Positions 16,081-24,075 are shown, counted from the stretch's first letter. The stretch is DNA of 35,441 bases from Candidatus Methylumidiphilus alinenensis (GCA_003242955.1 QJPH01000154.1:1-35441), one strand, 5' to 3'. Notes: a model not told the origin generated them from the letters alone. Numbers and translations: made by a program.

Positions 16081-16375
16081 TGAGTTCGTCGGCGCGGGTA
16101 CTTAGGCGATTTCCAATAATGAATTAACCAAAAGAATCGTCCACGAAAAACACGAGAGGCACGAACGAATCTTGCTTTTTTTCGTGCTTTTCGTGTCTTT
16201 CGTGGACTCTATTTTTTTATACGGATCAAATTTCTTCATGGGATATTCTTTCTCAGGAATCACCTTAAATCACGAAGATTGAAGTGTGCAGGGTAGGTTT
16301 CCAGTTTGGGGATGGCTTTTGCAAATAAGCAGAAAGAACCGTTGAAGGATGCTCGTCTTGGTTTTGGGTCAAGGA
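16081..16375. repeat. Gene-free stretch with a 27-bp-arm inverted repeat
   Basis: The arms GTCCACGAAAAACACGAGAG... (16139-16165) and ...CGTGTCTTTCGTGGAC (16180-16206) pair imperfectly into a long hairpin. The preceding TTTCCAATAATGAATT recurs in diverged form at 21064-21079, followed by a single CCACGAAAATCACGAAC half at 21102-21118. Nothing gene-like is seen in 16207-16375. Confidence 0.7.
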
Positions 16376-16675
16376 TTATGCCGCATCAGCCAAGTCCAAG
16401 CTTACTTTCATTCCTGCCCGCGTTGCTAGGGTAATCAACAGTTCAATACTGAATTTATCCCATTTGCCGCGTATCAGTTCAGCAACACGCGATTGGCTGA
16501 TACCCAAGCGAGCGGATATTTCAGCTTGAGTTTGCCCACTCGCTTGAATCCATAAACGCAACTCACCCATTAGCTGTGAGCGTAGAGACAGCAAAGCCGA
16601 TTCATCGGATGAAAACCTTAGGTCTAAAAACACGTTGCCGGTAGATTCAGTAATATTGGCTTCTTGGGAGTTCAT
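16376..16675 (-). CDS. HigA-like XRE-family antitoxin
   Basis: A 99-residue protein with one helix-turn-helix domain in the middle: LMGELRLWIQASGQTQAEISARLGISQSRVAELIRGKWDKFSIELLITLATRAGMKVSL. The sequence SQSRVAELIRG as recognition helix and the C-terminal beta strand are typical of XRE antitoxins paired with phage Gp49-like RelE/HigB toxins, where the toxin gene lies directly upstream. Here the upstream position holds only the toxin's C-terminal 44 codons (16679-16813). The antitoxin start at 16675 lies 3 bp after that fragment's stop. It could still bind DNA and repress, but has no toxin here to neutralise. Confidence 0.85.
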   Translation of the reverse strand: MNSQEANITESTGNVFLDLRFSSDESALLSLRSQLMGELRLWIQASGQTQAEISARLGISQSRVAELIRGKWDKFSIELLITLATRAGMKVSLDLADAA

Positions 16676-16678
16676 GGT

Positions 16679-16813
16679 TCAATCTCCGATGGATCGATAG
16701 CGACGACGGGTTAACTCTAGATCACTTTGGCGAGTTTTCTGGGATTTCTTCTGAAATGTATGAAGGAGACCTCGTTCCGCGTGGGCAAACGATAGAGCCG
16801 TTTGCCTACCCGG
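16679..16813 (-). pseudogene. RelE/HigB (phage Gp49-like) toxin, C-terminal fragment
   Basis: Translated in frame directly after the TAG of the PIN gene, this stretch reads FAHAERGLLHTFQKKSQKT and then SDLELTRRRYRSIGD before the TGA at 16679-16681. The LLHxFxKKxQKT pattern followed by a basic helix is the C-terminal hallmark of RelE/HigB toxins of the Gp49-like family. No start codon or N-terminal half exists; the homologous sequence begins at the PIN stop codon. It is a fusion scar, likely untranslated. It precedes the intact antitoxin by 3 bp, the normal toxin-antitoxin spacing. Confidence 0.7.
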
Positions 16814-17296
16814 CTATTCCCCGGCAAGTTTCAGGATACGCCGTTTTATATCGTCAGAAATCCACATGCCCGCCTCGCTAAAACGACTTATCATGGGTTC
16901 AATCCTGTCCACTAAACCGAGAGACTTGGCTTCAAGCAATACTTTCAAAGTTCCCCAAACCGTCAAACCCGCCGCCGTTGCCGTCCGTCGCGCCAATCCA
17001 TCATCCAACAAGATAATATGGTTTGGGTTTTCCAAAGCCAAGGCCATGGCGGACAATTCACCAGCCCCCAAGTCCAACGCCAGCCATTCCGAAGGCATGT
17101 TTTTTGGGTTGACCGTGCGCAACCAAGGATAGTTTACTGAAATTGGCACGTCATATCCTTTCGTCTGGCCCACCAGCAATTTATTCCGCACCGCTTCAGT
17201 TGTCCAGATTTCATCAAACATTATTGGTAGCCAATCAATAGCACCCACACGATACAGATAGAGTAATGGTGACGCGTTGCTAATGGCTTTGGACAT
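16814..17296 (-). CDS. DUF3368 PIN-like toxin
   Basis: The 160-residue product (from MSKAISNASPLLYL) matches DUF3368, a PIN-domain ribonuclease-like family that is the usual toxin partner of UPF0175 antitoxins. Conserved points are SNASPLLYL with the first acid replaced in this family, LDLGAGELSAMALALE with the central Glu, ILLDDGLARRTATAAGL with the acidic pair, and GTLKVLLEAKSLGL. The start at 17296 overlaps the antitoxin stop by 17 bp, the standard order; the frame extends 10 codons further upstream inside the antitoxin gene. Its stop abuts the RelE fragment. It looks intact. Confidence 0.88.
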   Translation of the reverse strand: MSKAISNASPLLYLYRVGAIDWLPIMFDEIWTTEAVRNKLLVGQTKGYDVPISVNYPWLRTVNPKNMPSEWLALDLGAGELSAMALALENPNHIILLDDGLARRTATAAGLTVWGTLKVLLEAKSLGLVDRIEPMISRFSEAGMWISDDIKRRILKLAGE

Positions 17297-17540
17297 GCCC
17301 GTTTTCCAATTCATCCAGTTCGGCACTTAAAGGGAAAACTTTGTACCGGCTTAAATTCAGCAAGAACTCAACCCTTGGCATACCGGCCAGTTCCGCTGCC
17401 CGCCCGGAGGAAAGTCGGCCCATTTCAAACAACTTGACCGCAGCGAGCATCTGCATTTCACGACCAAAACTGGCGGCATCGGTCTTTTCCGCCAATAAGA
17501 CTTTTTCAGGGATTTCAAATATGGCTTGGTAGGTGGTCAT
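17280..17540 (-). CDS. UPF0175 family antitoxin
   Basis: The 86-residue protein has the UPF0175 core: EKTDAASFGREMQMLAAVKLFEMGRLSSGRAAELAGMPRVEFLLNLSRYKV, which includes a helix-turn-helix-like pair for DNA binding. UPF0175 proteins act as antitoxins to DUF3368 PIN toxins, and the next gene is such a toxin, overlapping by 17 bp. The start at 17540 (MTTYQAIFEIPEKVL) is typical. A paralogous relic lies at about 15.8-16.1 kb. Confidence 0.87.
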   Translation of the reverse strand: MTTYQAIFEIPEKVLLAEKTDAASFGREMQMLAAVKLFEMGRLSSGRAAELAGMPRVEFLLNLSRYKVFPLSAELDELENGHVQSH

Positions 17541-17657
17541 ATTTCCGCCTGTATACGATAATGAGGCAAGCGATTTAACGGCTTGTTTCTTAATGCACTT
17601 GTGTCAACCGCCAAATCAATCGAATAAACCGTGTTCATTGTAACCCATGATTTTGAT

Positions 17658-17755
17658 GGTTCCCACGGTCTCCGTGGGAACCAATCGCCTGACGCTCCGC
17701 GTCAACAACCGCTGGAGCGGTTGGAGCCGCATTCCCACGCCGGAGCGTGGGAACG
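17658..17755. repeat. Palindromic repeat cluster (GTTCCCAC...GTGGGAAC type)
   Basis: The hairpin GGTTCCCACGG/CCGTGGGAACC (17658-17682) is followed by GACGC/GCGTC and CCGCT/AGCGG hairpins and a closing ATTCCCACGC...GCGTGGGAACG hairpin (17731-17755). It fills the gap between the XRE regulator and the UPF0175 promoter region. The pattern is similar to the cluster at 12521-12627. Confidence 0.7.
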
Positions 17756-17772
17756 ATCAAATACCAAAGTTT

Positions 17773-18204
17773 TCATAGTGAATCATTAGCTCTAAGCAAC
17801 TCGACCACTTCCGTCAAATGGCGGATTTTCTCGTCCCTTAATTCAATTTCCTTGTCTTTCAGTTGAATCATCAACTGTTGTTTTTCAAGTTCGGATTGGA
17901 GCTCGGAGGCTTCGGTAGTCGAATAATGATGATTATTCTGGGTATCCATATTGTTTGTCGAATAGTTAGTACAACTACTTGTGCAAGTTAGATTAAAAAC
18001 ATTTTTATCCACAGTACCCAATAACTCAATTGCCTCAACATCAAAAACATTTGCAATTTGTTCCAAACGAGTCAGATTAATATCACAATCGCCCCGTTCT
18101 ATTTTGCCATACCCATTGACGGACAAATTCAATTTGTCAGCCACCTCCTCCTGCGTCAACCCTTTCACTTGCCGAGGCAGCCGGATTTTTTCATGGATGG
18201 GCAT
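17773..18204 (-). CDS. XRE-family transcriptional regulator with coiled-coil tail
   Basis: The 143-residue protein starts with a helix-turn-helix domain (residues 1-62: RQVKGLTQEEVADKLNLSVNGYGKIERGDCDINLTRLEQIANVF). A Ser/Thr/Asn-rich linker and a C-terminal coiled coil (ELQSELEKQQLMIQLKDKEIELRDEKIRHLTEVVELL) follow. The same layout is common in small regulators of methanotrophs and Bacteroidetes. It is a single gene bounded by repeats; the target is unknown and self-repression is typical. Confidence 0.85.
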   Translation of the reverse strand: MPIHEKIRLPRQVKGLTQEEVADKLNLSVNGYGKIERGDCDINLTRLEQIANVFDVEAIELLGTVDKNVFNLTCTSSCTNYSTNNMDTQNNHHYSTTEASELQSELEKQQLMIQLKDKEIELRDEKIRHLTEVVELLRANDSL

Positions 18205-18352
18205 CGTTACACACTATAAGTTGCAAAATGAAACGGGCAGGTGGTGGTGAAAATTGATGAATATCTTACACTACGTGCAAGTTTAGCATAAAAATATTTT
18301 TCAATCGTTCCAACGTCCCTGCGCTCGTCGTTATACACCAGTGTCGGAGGCA

Positions 18353-18513
18353 CGTCATTCCGGCATGGACCGCCGGAATCCAGTCACAGGGAAGTGAATC
18401 TGCCAGTTGCCAGCGATGCAAAATCAAGCATTTATGGAAGCGGCGAGTAAGATAACCCGGCTAGTCCTGCCATCCATGGAACCTGGATTCCGGCGGTCCA
18501 TGCCGGAATGACG
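18353..18513. mobile_element. 161-bp inverted-repeat element (CCGGCATGG family)
   Basis: The 31-bp ends at 18353-18383 and 18483-18513 are near-perfect inverted copies containing CATTCCGGCATGGACCGCC. No ORF is inside, so this is MITE- or REP-like. Diverged members are at 24810-24905 (inside another element), 26848-26988 and 15665-15700. It lies in the 444-bp gap upstream of the secreted protein gene; the remainder of the gap shows nothing else clear. Confidence 0.75.
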
Positions 18514-18648
18514 GCATATTTCGACTTGGCTAAATTTGTGTAACATTCAAGGGTACGCACTTGGTGATACAGAGCACTATGAATTTCATAGCCATGCTGA
18601 TCCAGTGCCGCTTTGACTTTACTATCTCATTAAAGTGGAGACTGTACC

Positions 18649-19017
18649 ATGAAACGCCTAATCTCTGTTGTGTTTGCTTTGTTGATCGGTTGGTGTTCTT
18701 CGGTTGCTGCCGAAACCAACGTCTATGGTACGTTTAAAATTCTTGGGATTGGTGGGCAAACGACTGACCCCTATGTTGTCGTATTCGCGTCTTATGTGGG
18801 GGGCAACGATGGATGGCAATTACAATATTGCGCTCAACAAAATTGGTGGTGGCCGACGGGAACTACTCATACATGGTGGCTGGATCGTAACGACATGACA
18901 ACTTATGCAACTTTTTTAGCGGCTTCTCGTACACAAAGCAAGATTTTCATATCAGGATATGTAGATCCAAAATGGTATGCTCAATGCCGAATTTGGCAAT
19001 TTGCAACAGGTAGATAG
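18649..19017 (+). CDS. Small secreted protein of unknown function
   Basis: The 122-residue product has a clear signal peptide (KR start, hydrophobic LISVVFALLIGW, cleavage likely after SVAA at about residue 21), giving a ~100-residue exported protein. The mature part is rich in Trp and Tyr, with two Cys (in LQYCAQQNWWW and AQCRIW) that could form a disulfide. I recognise no family. The ATG has GGAG at good spacing. It lies 128 bp before the next secreted gene on the same strand, suggesting a secreted-protein locus. Confidence 0.75.
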   Translation: MKRLISVVFALLIGWCSSVAAETNVYGTFKILGIGGQTTDPYVVVFASYVGGNDGWQLQYCAQQNWWWPTGTTHTWWLDRNDMTTYATFLAASRTQSKIFISGYVDPKWYAQCRIWQFATGR

Positions 19018-19145
19018 CTGAGCATTTTTTAAACGGCTTGCAAAGTAGCATTCCTGTTTTGCTTGCAGTCGGTATTCTTTTTCGATAAAGAAAGCCTAAC
19101 AAGCCAAATTGAGTCGTCTGATGCATCGGTGTCATTGAGGCCACT

Positions 19146-19889
19146 ATGAAAATCTTTAATTTTGCCAAGGCAACAGTTGCTTTGTTTATACTGGCGAATT
19201 TTGCCACTATTGCCTTGGGGGATAGTGCAACAGTTCCGAATAATCTCAGCGCAACGGCTACTTCATGCAACAGTATTAATCTTAGTTGGTCGGCAATAAA
19301 TGATTACACATCACTAACAATGCTGATTGGCTTTAATGGTAAAGATGGAGCTTTCAGCACAGAGGCTTATTTGTCATCCTCAGATAGTAGCTATAATGAC
19401 TCTGGGTTACAATCATCGCGCCAATATTGTTATAAAATTCGCGGAGAAAAATCTGTCGATGACCTCAACAAGCCGATTTATGACAAAGATAAAAAAACAA
19501 TAATTGGTTACGAAAAGAAGACTGATACACAATATTCAAGTCCAGCTTGTGCCACAACACCCGCTCCGGCTCCTGTCACACCCGGAAAACCATTACTCTC
19601 GATCAATCATGGTGAGAATAATCTAACCATATACTTGACTTGGATAGTCAATCCCAATGGTAATGTACCGAATGCCTGTGTTCAGCAATCAGGTTTTGAA
19701 GTATGGCGACAGAGTGGTAGTAGCCCAATGGCACTCTACCAATATTACTCAACGAATTCCTATTTGGTGACAGGTATCCAAAACGGTGTACAGTATTCCT
19801 ACCAAGTAAGAGCCTATCTTTCCACTTTTCCGACGGCATATTCTGGCTTTAGCCCTTCTACACTAGTAAGTGTTACTGGGCGTTATTGA
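19146..19889 (+). CDS. Secreted fibronectin type III protein, 5' part of a frameshifted gene
   Basis: This 247-residue frame has a signal peptide (ATVALFILANFATIALG) and two fibronectin type III modules, at about residues 27-135 (starting PNNLSATATSCNSINLSWS) and 145-245 (starting TPGKPLLSINHG). It stops in TGRY at 19889. The next frame continues with the downstream domains at once, so the two were probably a single gene: one extra T in the run at 19886-19887 would join them. GAGG precedes the ATG. FnIII modules in exported bacterial proteins usually mediate carbohydrate or surface binding. Confidence 0.8.
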   Translation: MKIFNFAKATVALFILANFATIALGDSATVPNNLSATATSCNSINLSWSAINDYTSLTMLIGFNGKDGAFSTEAYLSSSDSSYNDSGLQSSRQYCYKIRGEKSVDDLNKPIYDKDKKTIIGYEKKTDTQYSSPACATTPAPAPVTPGKPLLSINHGENNLTIYLTWIVNPNGNVPNACVQQSGFEVWRQSGSSPMALYQYYSTNSYLVTGIQNGVQYSYQVRAYLSTFPTAYSGFSPSTLVSVTGRY

Positions 19890-20923
19890 CAACAGGAATC
19901 AGCGGCAATGGTTCAGTGAATGGACCGAGCGGGCTGGGCATCAATTGTCCAAGCGACTGCAAGGAAATGTTCGCAGCGGGGACACCGATTACCCTGACTG
20001 CGACCGCTGCGGCTGGCTATAAATTTGTGAAATGGCAGGGTGGCTCCTGTAATTTGGCCAATCCATGCAGTTTTACGATGAACGCAACAACCAATATCAC
20101 TGCCATCTTTGAAGCTGATAAGACACCTCCCGTCGTTTCTTTGACTTCCCCCACCACTGGGCAAACGCGTATGGATGCCATTAATTTTGCGGCCCAAGCC
20201 AGCGACGATGTAGGAGTCACAAAGGTTGAATTCTATGCCAATACGACATTGCTTGGCACGGTGACAAGTGCGCCCTATCAATCGCGAGTCAATTGGAACC
20301 CGCAAACACTGCCCTATGGCACTTATGATTTTACCGCCAAAGCTTATGATGCAGCGGGTAATGTGGGGGTTTCAGCACCTGTTAAGGCCAAAGTAATTTC
20401 AGGCCAGTTGATCCGCAATTCCAGTTTTGAACCACAAGTGACTGAATGGACTGCGACAAACGGTGTTTTAACCAATGGCCCTACGACCATGGCCCATACC
20501 GGCAGTGGTTACGGCAGCCTTCATCTTGCCAACATAGCCGGTTCAACCGATAGCGTCTATCAACCCGTCACCTTGCCAGCCGATGCCGTGACAGCCAACC
20601 TCAGCTATTGGTTGCGGGTCGATAGCTCAGCACCCAACGGCACTGTGTCATACGATAAGCTAACCGCCACCGTGCGTGACACGGCTGGAAACATTCTTGG
20701 CACACTCGGTACCTATTCCAGTATAAACAGGACGGCAAATTACACCGAGAATCGTTTCGACCTGTCTGCATACAAGGGCATGACTATTGGGTTATATTTC
20801 CAAAGCAGTAAACCGAGCAGCCCCTTGATGCTGCCGGTCGATGATGATGTCATCCTGTCTTCACCATTGGATAAATCACTTCGGTTTTACCTTGATGATG
20901 TGACGCTGAACGTTACTCAATAG
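19886..20923 (+). CDS. Ig-like and jelly-roll domains, 3' part of the frameshifted gene
   Basis: The 345-residue frame can start only with TTG at 19886 and has no signal peptide or ribosome site of its own, which supports it being the continuation of the preceding frame. Domains in order: a bacterial repeat with GSVNGPSGLGINCPSDC and AAGYKFVKWQGG (residues 8-75); an Ig-like domain from PPVVSLTSPTTGQT to VKAKV (80-168), with VTKVEFYANTTLLGT; and a C-terminal jelly-roll-like domain from LIRNSSFEP to the end, ending LRFYLDDVTLNV. Joined, the protein would be about 590 residues, exported and probably carbohydrate-binding or adhesive. A hairpin 8 bp after the stop may end transcription. Confidence 0.75.
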   Translation: MTTGISGNGSVNGPSGLGINCPSDCKEMFAAGTPITLTATAAAGYKFVKWQGGSCNLANPCSFTMNATTNITAIFEADKTPPVVSLTSPTTGQTRMDAINFAAQASDDVGVTKVEFYANTTLLGTVTSAPYQSRVNWNPQTLPYGTYDFTAKAYDAAGNVGVSAPVKAKVISGQLIRNSSFEPQVTEWTATNGVLTNGPTTMAHTGSGYGSLHLANIAGSTDSVYQPVTLPADAVTANLSYWLRVDSSAPNGTVSYDKLTATVRDTAGNILGTLGTYSSINRTANYTENRFDLSAYKGMTIGLYFQSSKPSSPLMLPVDDDVILSSPLDKSLRFYLDDVTLNVTQ

Positions 20924-20931
20924 TGCTATAA

Positions 20932-21191
20932 GATGCGCCGACGAAGGAGGCGCATCGGTAGCGATGGATACGCTGCCTGTAGGAGCGGTTTTGGAACCCG
21001 CAACTACAGGCTATTGCGCCCTTGCATTGCGCTTCGTTTTGGCACTTTCATTGACCTAAGGAGATTTCCAATAACGAATCCACCAAAACCGAAATGAATT
21101 GTCCACGAAAATCACGAACAATTCCTCCGCAAATCAACTTGCCAAGCTGGTGCTTGGCGTTCCTTCTGGGAGCGCCAAGCACCAGTTTGGC
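20932..21191. repeat. Gene-free stretch with three hairpins
   Basis: GATGCGCC...GGCGCATC (20932-20956) stands 8 bp after the Ig-like gene stop and may act as its terminator, though no T-run follows. GCCTGTAG...CTACAGGC (20975-21011) is a repeat-type hairpin with a GGTTTTGGAACCCGC core. GCCAAGCTGGTGCTTGGCG...CGCCAAGCACCAGTTTGGC (21141-21191) is a long nested hairpin. Between them, 21064-21118 carries the diverged half of the repeat at 16111-16206. Confidence 0.65.
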
Positions 21192-21223
21192 CTTTGGATG
21201 GGGTGTTCATTATTGGATATCAC

Positions 21224-22006
21224 CTAACCACTATTCCTCCCATCCTCCCCCGGCTCCACCCGGCAATCCGCCCAATCTTGCTGCTGCGGCAGTGGCATGT
21301 TGATATCAATGCCATGCTCTTGCATGGCTTCTTGCATCGCCTCCACCTGTTCCTTTAACTTCAAAATATGTTCCAGTAAATGGTCGATGGCGTTGGCGAC
21401 GGGGTCGGAAATGTCGGCGGTCATGCCATAGGCTTCAAAGCCAATTTTATCGGCGATGGCTTGGCGTTGCGCATCTTGCACCTTGCGGTCGGGGTTGACC
21501 CGGTGGCTGGGTATGCCGACCACGGTAGCCCCGGCAGGTACGTTCTTCAAAACCACCGAATTGGAGCCGACTCTCGCGCCATCGCCCAATGTGATTGGCC
21601 CTAGCACTTTTGCCCCTGCGCCGATGACCACGCCTTTTCCCAATGTCGGATGGCGTTTGCCCTTTTTCCAACTGGTACCCCCCAAGGTGACACCGTGGTA
21701 GAGTGTGCAGTCGTCGCCGATGTCGGCAGTTTCGCCGATGACCACGCCCATGCCATGGTCGATGAATACGCGGCATCCAATCTTCGCGCCAGGGTGGATT
21801 TCGATTCCAGTCAGCCAGCGCCCGATATGTGACAGAAAACGCGCGGGCCAGCTTAGCCTAAGGTTCCAGAGCCGGTGGCTGACGCGGTGCAATAGCAAGG
21901 CATGGACTCCGGGATAACAGGTGATGATTTCAAAGTAAGATTGCGCAGCCGGGTCGCGTTCGAAGATGCAGCCGAATTCGTCTTTTATTTTTTTCAGCAT
22001 AGTCAT
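21224..22006 (-). CDS. cysE: Serine O-acetyltransferase
   Basis: CysE acetylates serine with acetyl-CoA, the first step of cysteine synthesis. The 260-residue protein has the short helical N-terminal domain ([26 protein letters not shown]), then the left-handed beta-helix of hexapeptide repeats, with [11 protein letters not shown], the catalytic [35 protein letters not shown] and [21 protein letters not shown]. The C-terminal tail is long, with a possible coiled coil ([19 protein letters not shown]). The start overlaps the trmJ stop by ATGA, so the two are translationally coupled; an alternative Met lies two codons in. Confidence 0.95.
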   Translation of the reverse strand: MTMLKKIKDEFGCIFERDPAAQSYFEIITCYPGVHALLLHRVSHRLWNLRLSWPARFLSHIGRWLTGIEIHPGAKIGCRVFIDHGMGVVIGETADIGDDCTLYHGVTLGGTSWKKGKRHPTLGKGVVIGAGAKVLGPITLGDGARVGSNSVVLKNVPAGATVVGIPSHRVNPDRKVQDAQRQAIADKIGFEAYGMTADISDPVANAIDHLLEHILKLKEQVEAMQEAMQEHGIDINMPLPQQQDWADCRVEPGEDGRNSG

Positions 22007-22929
22007 GAGTCCTGTGCCGGAGGCAGGGTGGGTCCAGTCAAGTTATCTTGGTCGTCGTTCAGCCCACGGTCCAATGCAAACATGGAGTGCGGCGACTCGT
22101 CGTCGCATGGCACGAAAGGCTGCGACGAGTCGCTGCACTCCACAAACTCATCCAATTGGGCTGAACGATGACCAAGGCCAGTCAAACTTGGGCGGATGTG
22201 TTTTTGCACGGCATTCAGAATTCCTCGCAAGATATGGATGTCGGTTTTTTCCAGTTCGGAACGGTTGAATATCCTGCGCAAGCGGCGGATCAGTGTAGGG
22301 GAGGATTTTCTTTCGTGCAAAAAACCGATGTCAAAAAGAGTCTGTATCAAGTGTCCGTGGAAAGATTCGAGTTCTTCGCCGTTGGCGCGTTCCTCTCCAT
22401 CGGCTCGTTCCCCGTCACTGTCTTCGGCTAGGAGAGGATTAGCAGCCGAACTGGCTGCTTGGAACAGTTCATAGGCGACCACTTGCACGGCGGCGGCAAC
22501 GTTGAGTGATTTGAACTCAGGGTTGCAGGGGATGTGCAATAGGAAATGACAGCGCTCCAATTCCTCGTTAGTCAGGCCGGTGCGCTCACGACCAAACAAG
22601 ATGGCCGTTTTGACATTGCCGTTGGCAATGACTTTTTCTGCGCATTGCTTCGGGTTTAGCTGGGGCCAGGCCACCGTGCGCAAGCGGGCACTGGCCCCGA
22701 TAATCATTTGGCGGTCGGCCAGCGCTTCGTCCAGGCTTTCAAAAACCTGGGCATCCCTTAATATATCATCGGCGCCGGCAGCGCGGGCGTTGGCATCCTC
22801 GCTGGGGTAAATTTTCGGAGCCACTAGGCCAAGATCGGTTAGCCCCATGTTCTTCATGGCGCGGGCCACACCGCCGATGTTGCCGGGATGGGTGGTGGCG
22901 ACTAAAAGGATGCGAATATTTGACGGCAA
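22003..22929 (-). CDS. trmJ: tRNA (cytidine/uridine-2'-O-)-methyltransferase TrmJ, with element-derived insert
   Basis: TrmJ is a SpoU-class (SPOUT) methyltransferase that modifies the 2'-O of residue 32 in several tRNAs. Family features are [43 protein letters not shown] and [23 protein letters not shown], which forms the knot. The C-terminal region contains [25 protein letters not shown], then a 50-residue tail that is mostly coded by an inverted-repeat element (22034-22185). No ATG starts the frame: TTG at 22929 fits the family start and has AGG 9 bases upstream; TTG at 22953 would add eight residues. cysE overlaps the 3' end. The insert lies beyond the catalytic fold, so the enzyme is probably still active. 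Confidence 0.92.
   Translation of the reverse strand: MPSNIRILLVATTHPGNIGGVARAMKNMGLTDLGLVAPKIYPSEDANARAAGADDILRDAQVFESLDEALADRQMIIGASARLRTVAWPQLNPKQCAEKVIANGNVKTAILFGRERTGLTNEELERCHFLLHIPCNPEFKSLNVAAAVQVVAYELFQAASSAANPLLAEDSDGERADGEERANGEELESFHGHLIQTLFDIGFLHERKSSPTLIRRLRRIFNRSELEKTDIHILRGILNAVQKHIRPSLTGLGHRSAQLDEFVECSDSSQPFVPCDDESPHSMFALDRGLNDDQDNLTGPTLPPAQDS
22034..22185. mobile_element. Inverted-repeat element inserted in frame in trmJ
   Basis: Arms of 20 bp at 22047-22066 and 22157-22176 are inverted copies with one mismatch. Inside, a second imperfect palindrome (TGGAGTGCGGCGACTCGTCG and its inverse, about 22083-22143) stands. CCAGTCAA occurs at 22034-22041 and 22178-22185 as a flanking direct repeat, so that LTG is encoded on both sides of the insert in TrmJ. 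The insertion adds in-frame sequence of about 48 codons and no stop. Confidence 0.7.
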
Positions 22930-23028
22930 GACTATTAACCTAAGCTTTTGCAAGCAATATGGACAAAAAGAGTAAAATACTAGCAGAAATTTTACCTTAC
23001 TAACTGCATTAAATCTTAACGGTGAACC

Positions 23029-23850
23029 ATGGACCCAATGTTGACTATTGCCGTGCGCGCTGCCCGTGCCGCCGGTGACCTGATCGTCCGCTATGTCGAT
23101 AGAATAGACACCCTGAATATTTCAGTCAAAGGACGCAATGACTTCGTCAGCGAAGTGGATAGCCTAGCCGAGCAGGAAATCGTCAGTATTCTGAGCAAAG
23201 CCTATCCCAGCCATGCTTTCCTCGGCGAGGAGGGTGGACGCCACGGACTGCCCAAAGGTGAGTTCACCTGGATCATCGACCCGTTGGATGGCACAACCAA
23301 CTTTTTGCATGGATTCCCCCAGTTTGCCGTTTCCATCGCACTGATACACCGGGGCAACATCGAGTGCGGGGTTGTCTATGACCCCATGCGGCAGGAGTTG
23401 TTCACCGCCAAGCGCGGCGGTGGCGCGGCACTGGAAAACCGGCGCCTGCGCGTCACCAAGCAGAAAACATTCACAGGGGCCTTGCTAGGCACGGGCTTTC
23501 CGTTCAAGGATCAGCGCCACCTTGATGCCTATCTAGGCATGTTCCGCGAATTAATGAAGGACACCGCAGGCATCCGCCGCCCCGGTTCCGCCGCGCTGGA
23601 CTTGGCGTGGGTGGCTTGTGGCCGGATGGACGGTTTCTGGGAATTTGGCCTGATGCCTTGGGACATTGCCGCGGGGGTTTTGCTGATTCAGGAGGCCGGT
23701 GGCATCGTCACCGATTTGGAAGGCGGCACTAAATTTTTGGAAACCGGCAATGTGCTGGCTGCCAACCCTAAGTTGCATGTGCTGATGTTGGATGCCATCC
23801 GGCCCCATGTCACCGATGCGTTGCGCTATAAGGCGCCGTTGGGGGAATGA
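23029..23850 (+). CDS. suhB: Inositol-1-monophosphatase family protein SuhB
   Basis: The 273-residue protein is an inositol monophosphatase-family phosphatase; proteobacterial SuhB also joins the rRNA antitermination complex. Metal-binding motifs are all present: FLGEEGG (about residues 64-70), IIDPLDGTTNFLHGFPQFAVSIAL (84-108) and MPWDIAAGVLLIQEAGG (about residue 213). The start MDPMLTIAVRAARAAGDLI is typical and is preceded by GGTGA. It is divergent from trmJ with a 99-bp shared promoter region, an arrangement common in gammaproteobacteria. Confidence 0.95.
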   Translation: MDPMLTIAVRAARAAGDLIVRYVDRIDTLNISVKGRNDFVSEVDSLAEQEIVSILSKAYPSHAFLGEEGGRHGLPKGEFTWIIDPLDGTTNFLHGFPQFAVSIALIHRGNIECGVVYDPMRQELFTAKRGGGAALENRRLRVTKQKTFTGALLGTGFPFKDQRHLDAYLGMFRELMKDTAGIRRPGSAALDLAWVACGRMDGFWEFGLMPWDIAAGVLLIQEAGGIVTDLEGGTKFLETGNVLAANPKLHVLMLDAIRPHVTDALRYKAPLGE

Positions 23851-23861
23851 ATGGGGTTTGT

Positions 23862-24075
23862 TCTTTTACTTTGCGTCGTTGCGCCGTTGCGTGAGACAAA
23901 AAATTTAGCTCTGGTGCATGGTCAAGCCGCAATGTGAGAGGGACAAAAAGAAAGTTTCACGCAAAGGCGCAAAGACGCAACGTAGAGCAAAGCGTTGAAC
24001 CGCAGCCGGACGGGATTTGTAATCCCGTCCTTAACGTTTTGCAGTTTGGCAGGCATGGTTGAATACACAAAACGT
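23862..24075. repeat. TTGCGTCGTTGCG repeat, copy A
   Basis: This stretch reads TCTTTTACTTTGCGTCG... and ends in ATACACAAAACGT; it matches 24731-25093 on both sides of a later insertion there. The left arm (about 23868-23898) and the right arm (about 23957-23986) are inverted copies. A hairpin GACGGGATTTGTAATCCCGTC at 24009-24029 follows. The remaining DNA before 24167 has a CGGGGTT/AACCCCG hairpin (24082-24097) and nothing else clear. Confidence 0.75.

Noticed and set aside
18056-18204. XRE gene as part of the neighbouring toxin-antitoxin cluster
   Set aside because: It has a coiled-coil tail, no partner gene, and is separated from the cluster by a palindromic repeat block.
21094-21303. 69-codon frame with a hydrophobic, signal-like segment
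   Set aside because: It is made of repeat hairpin DNA (21141-21191) and then the antisense of the cysE 3' end.
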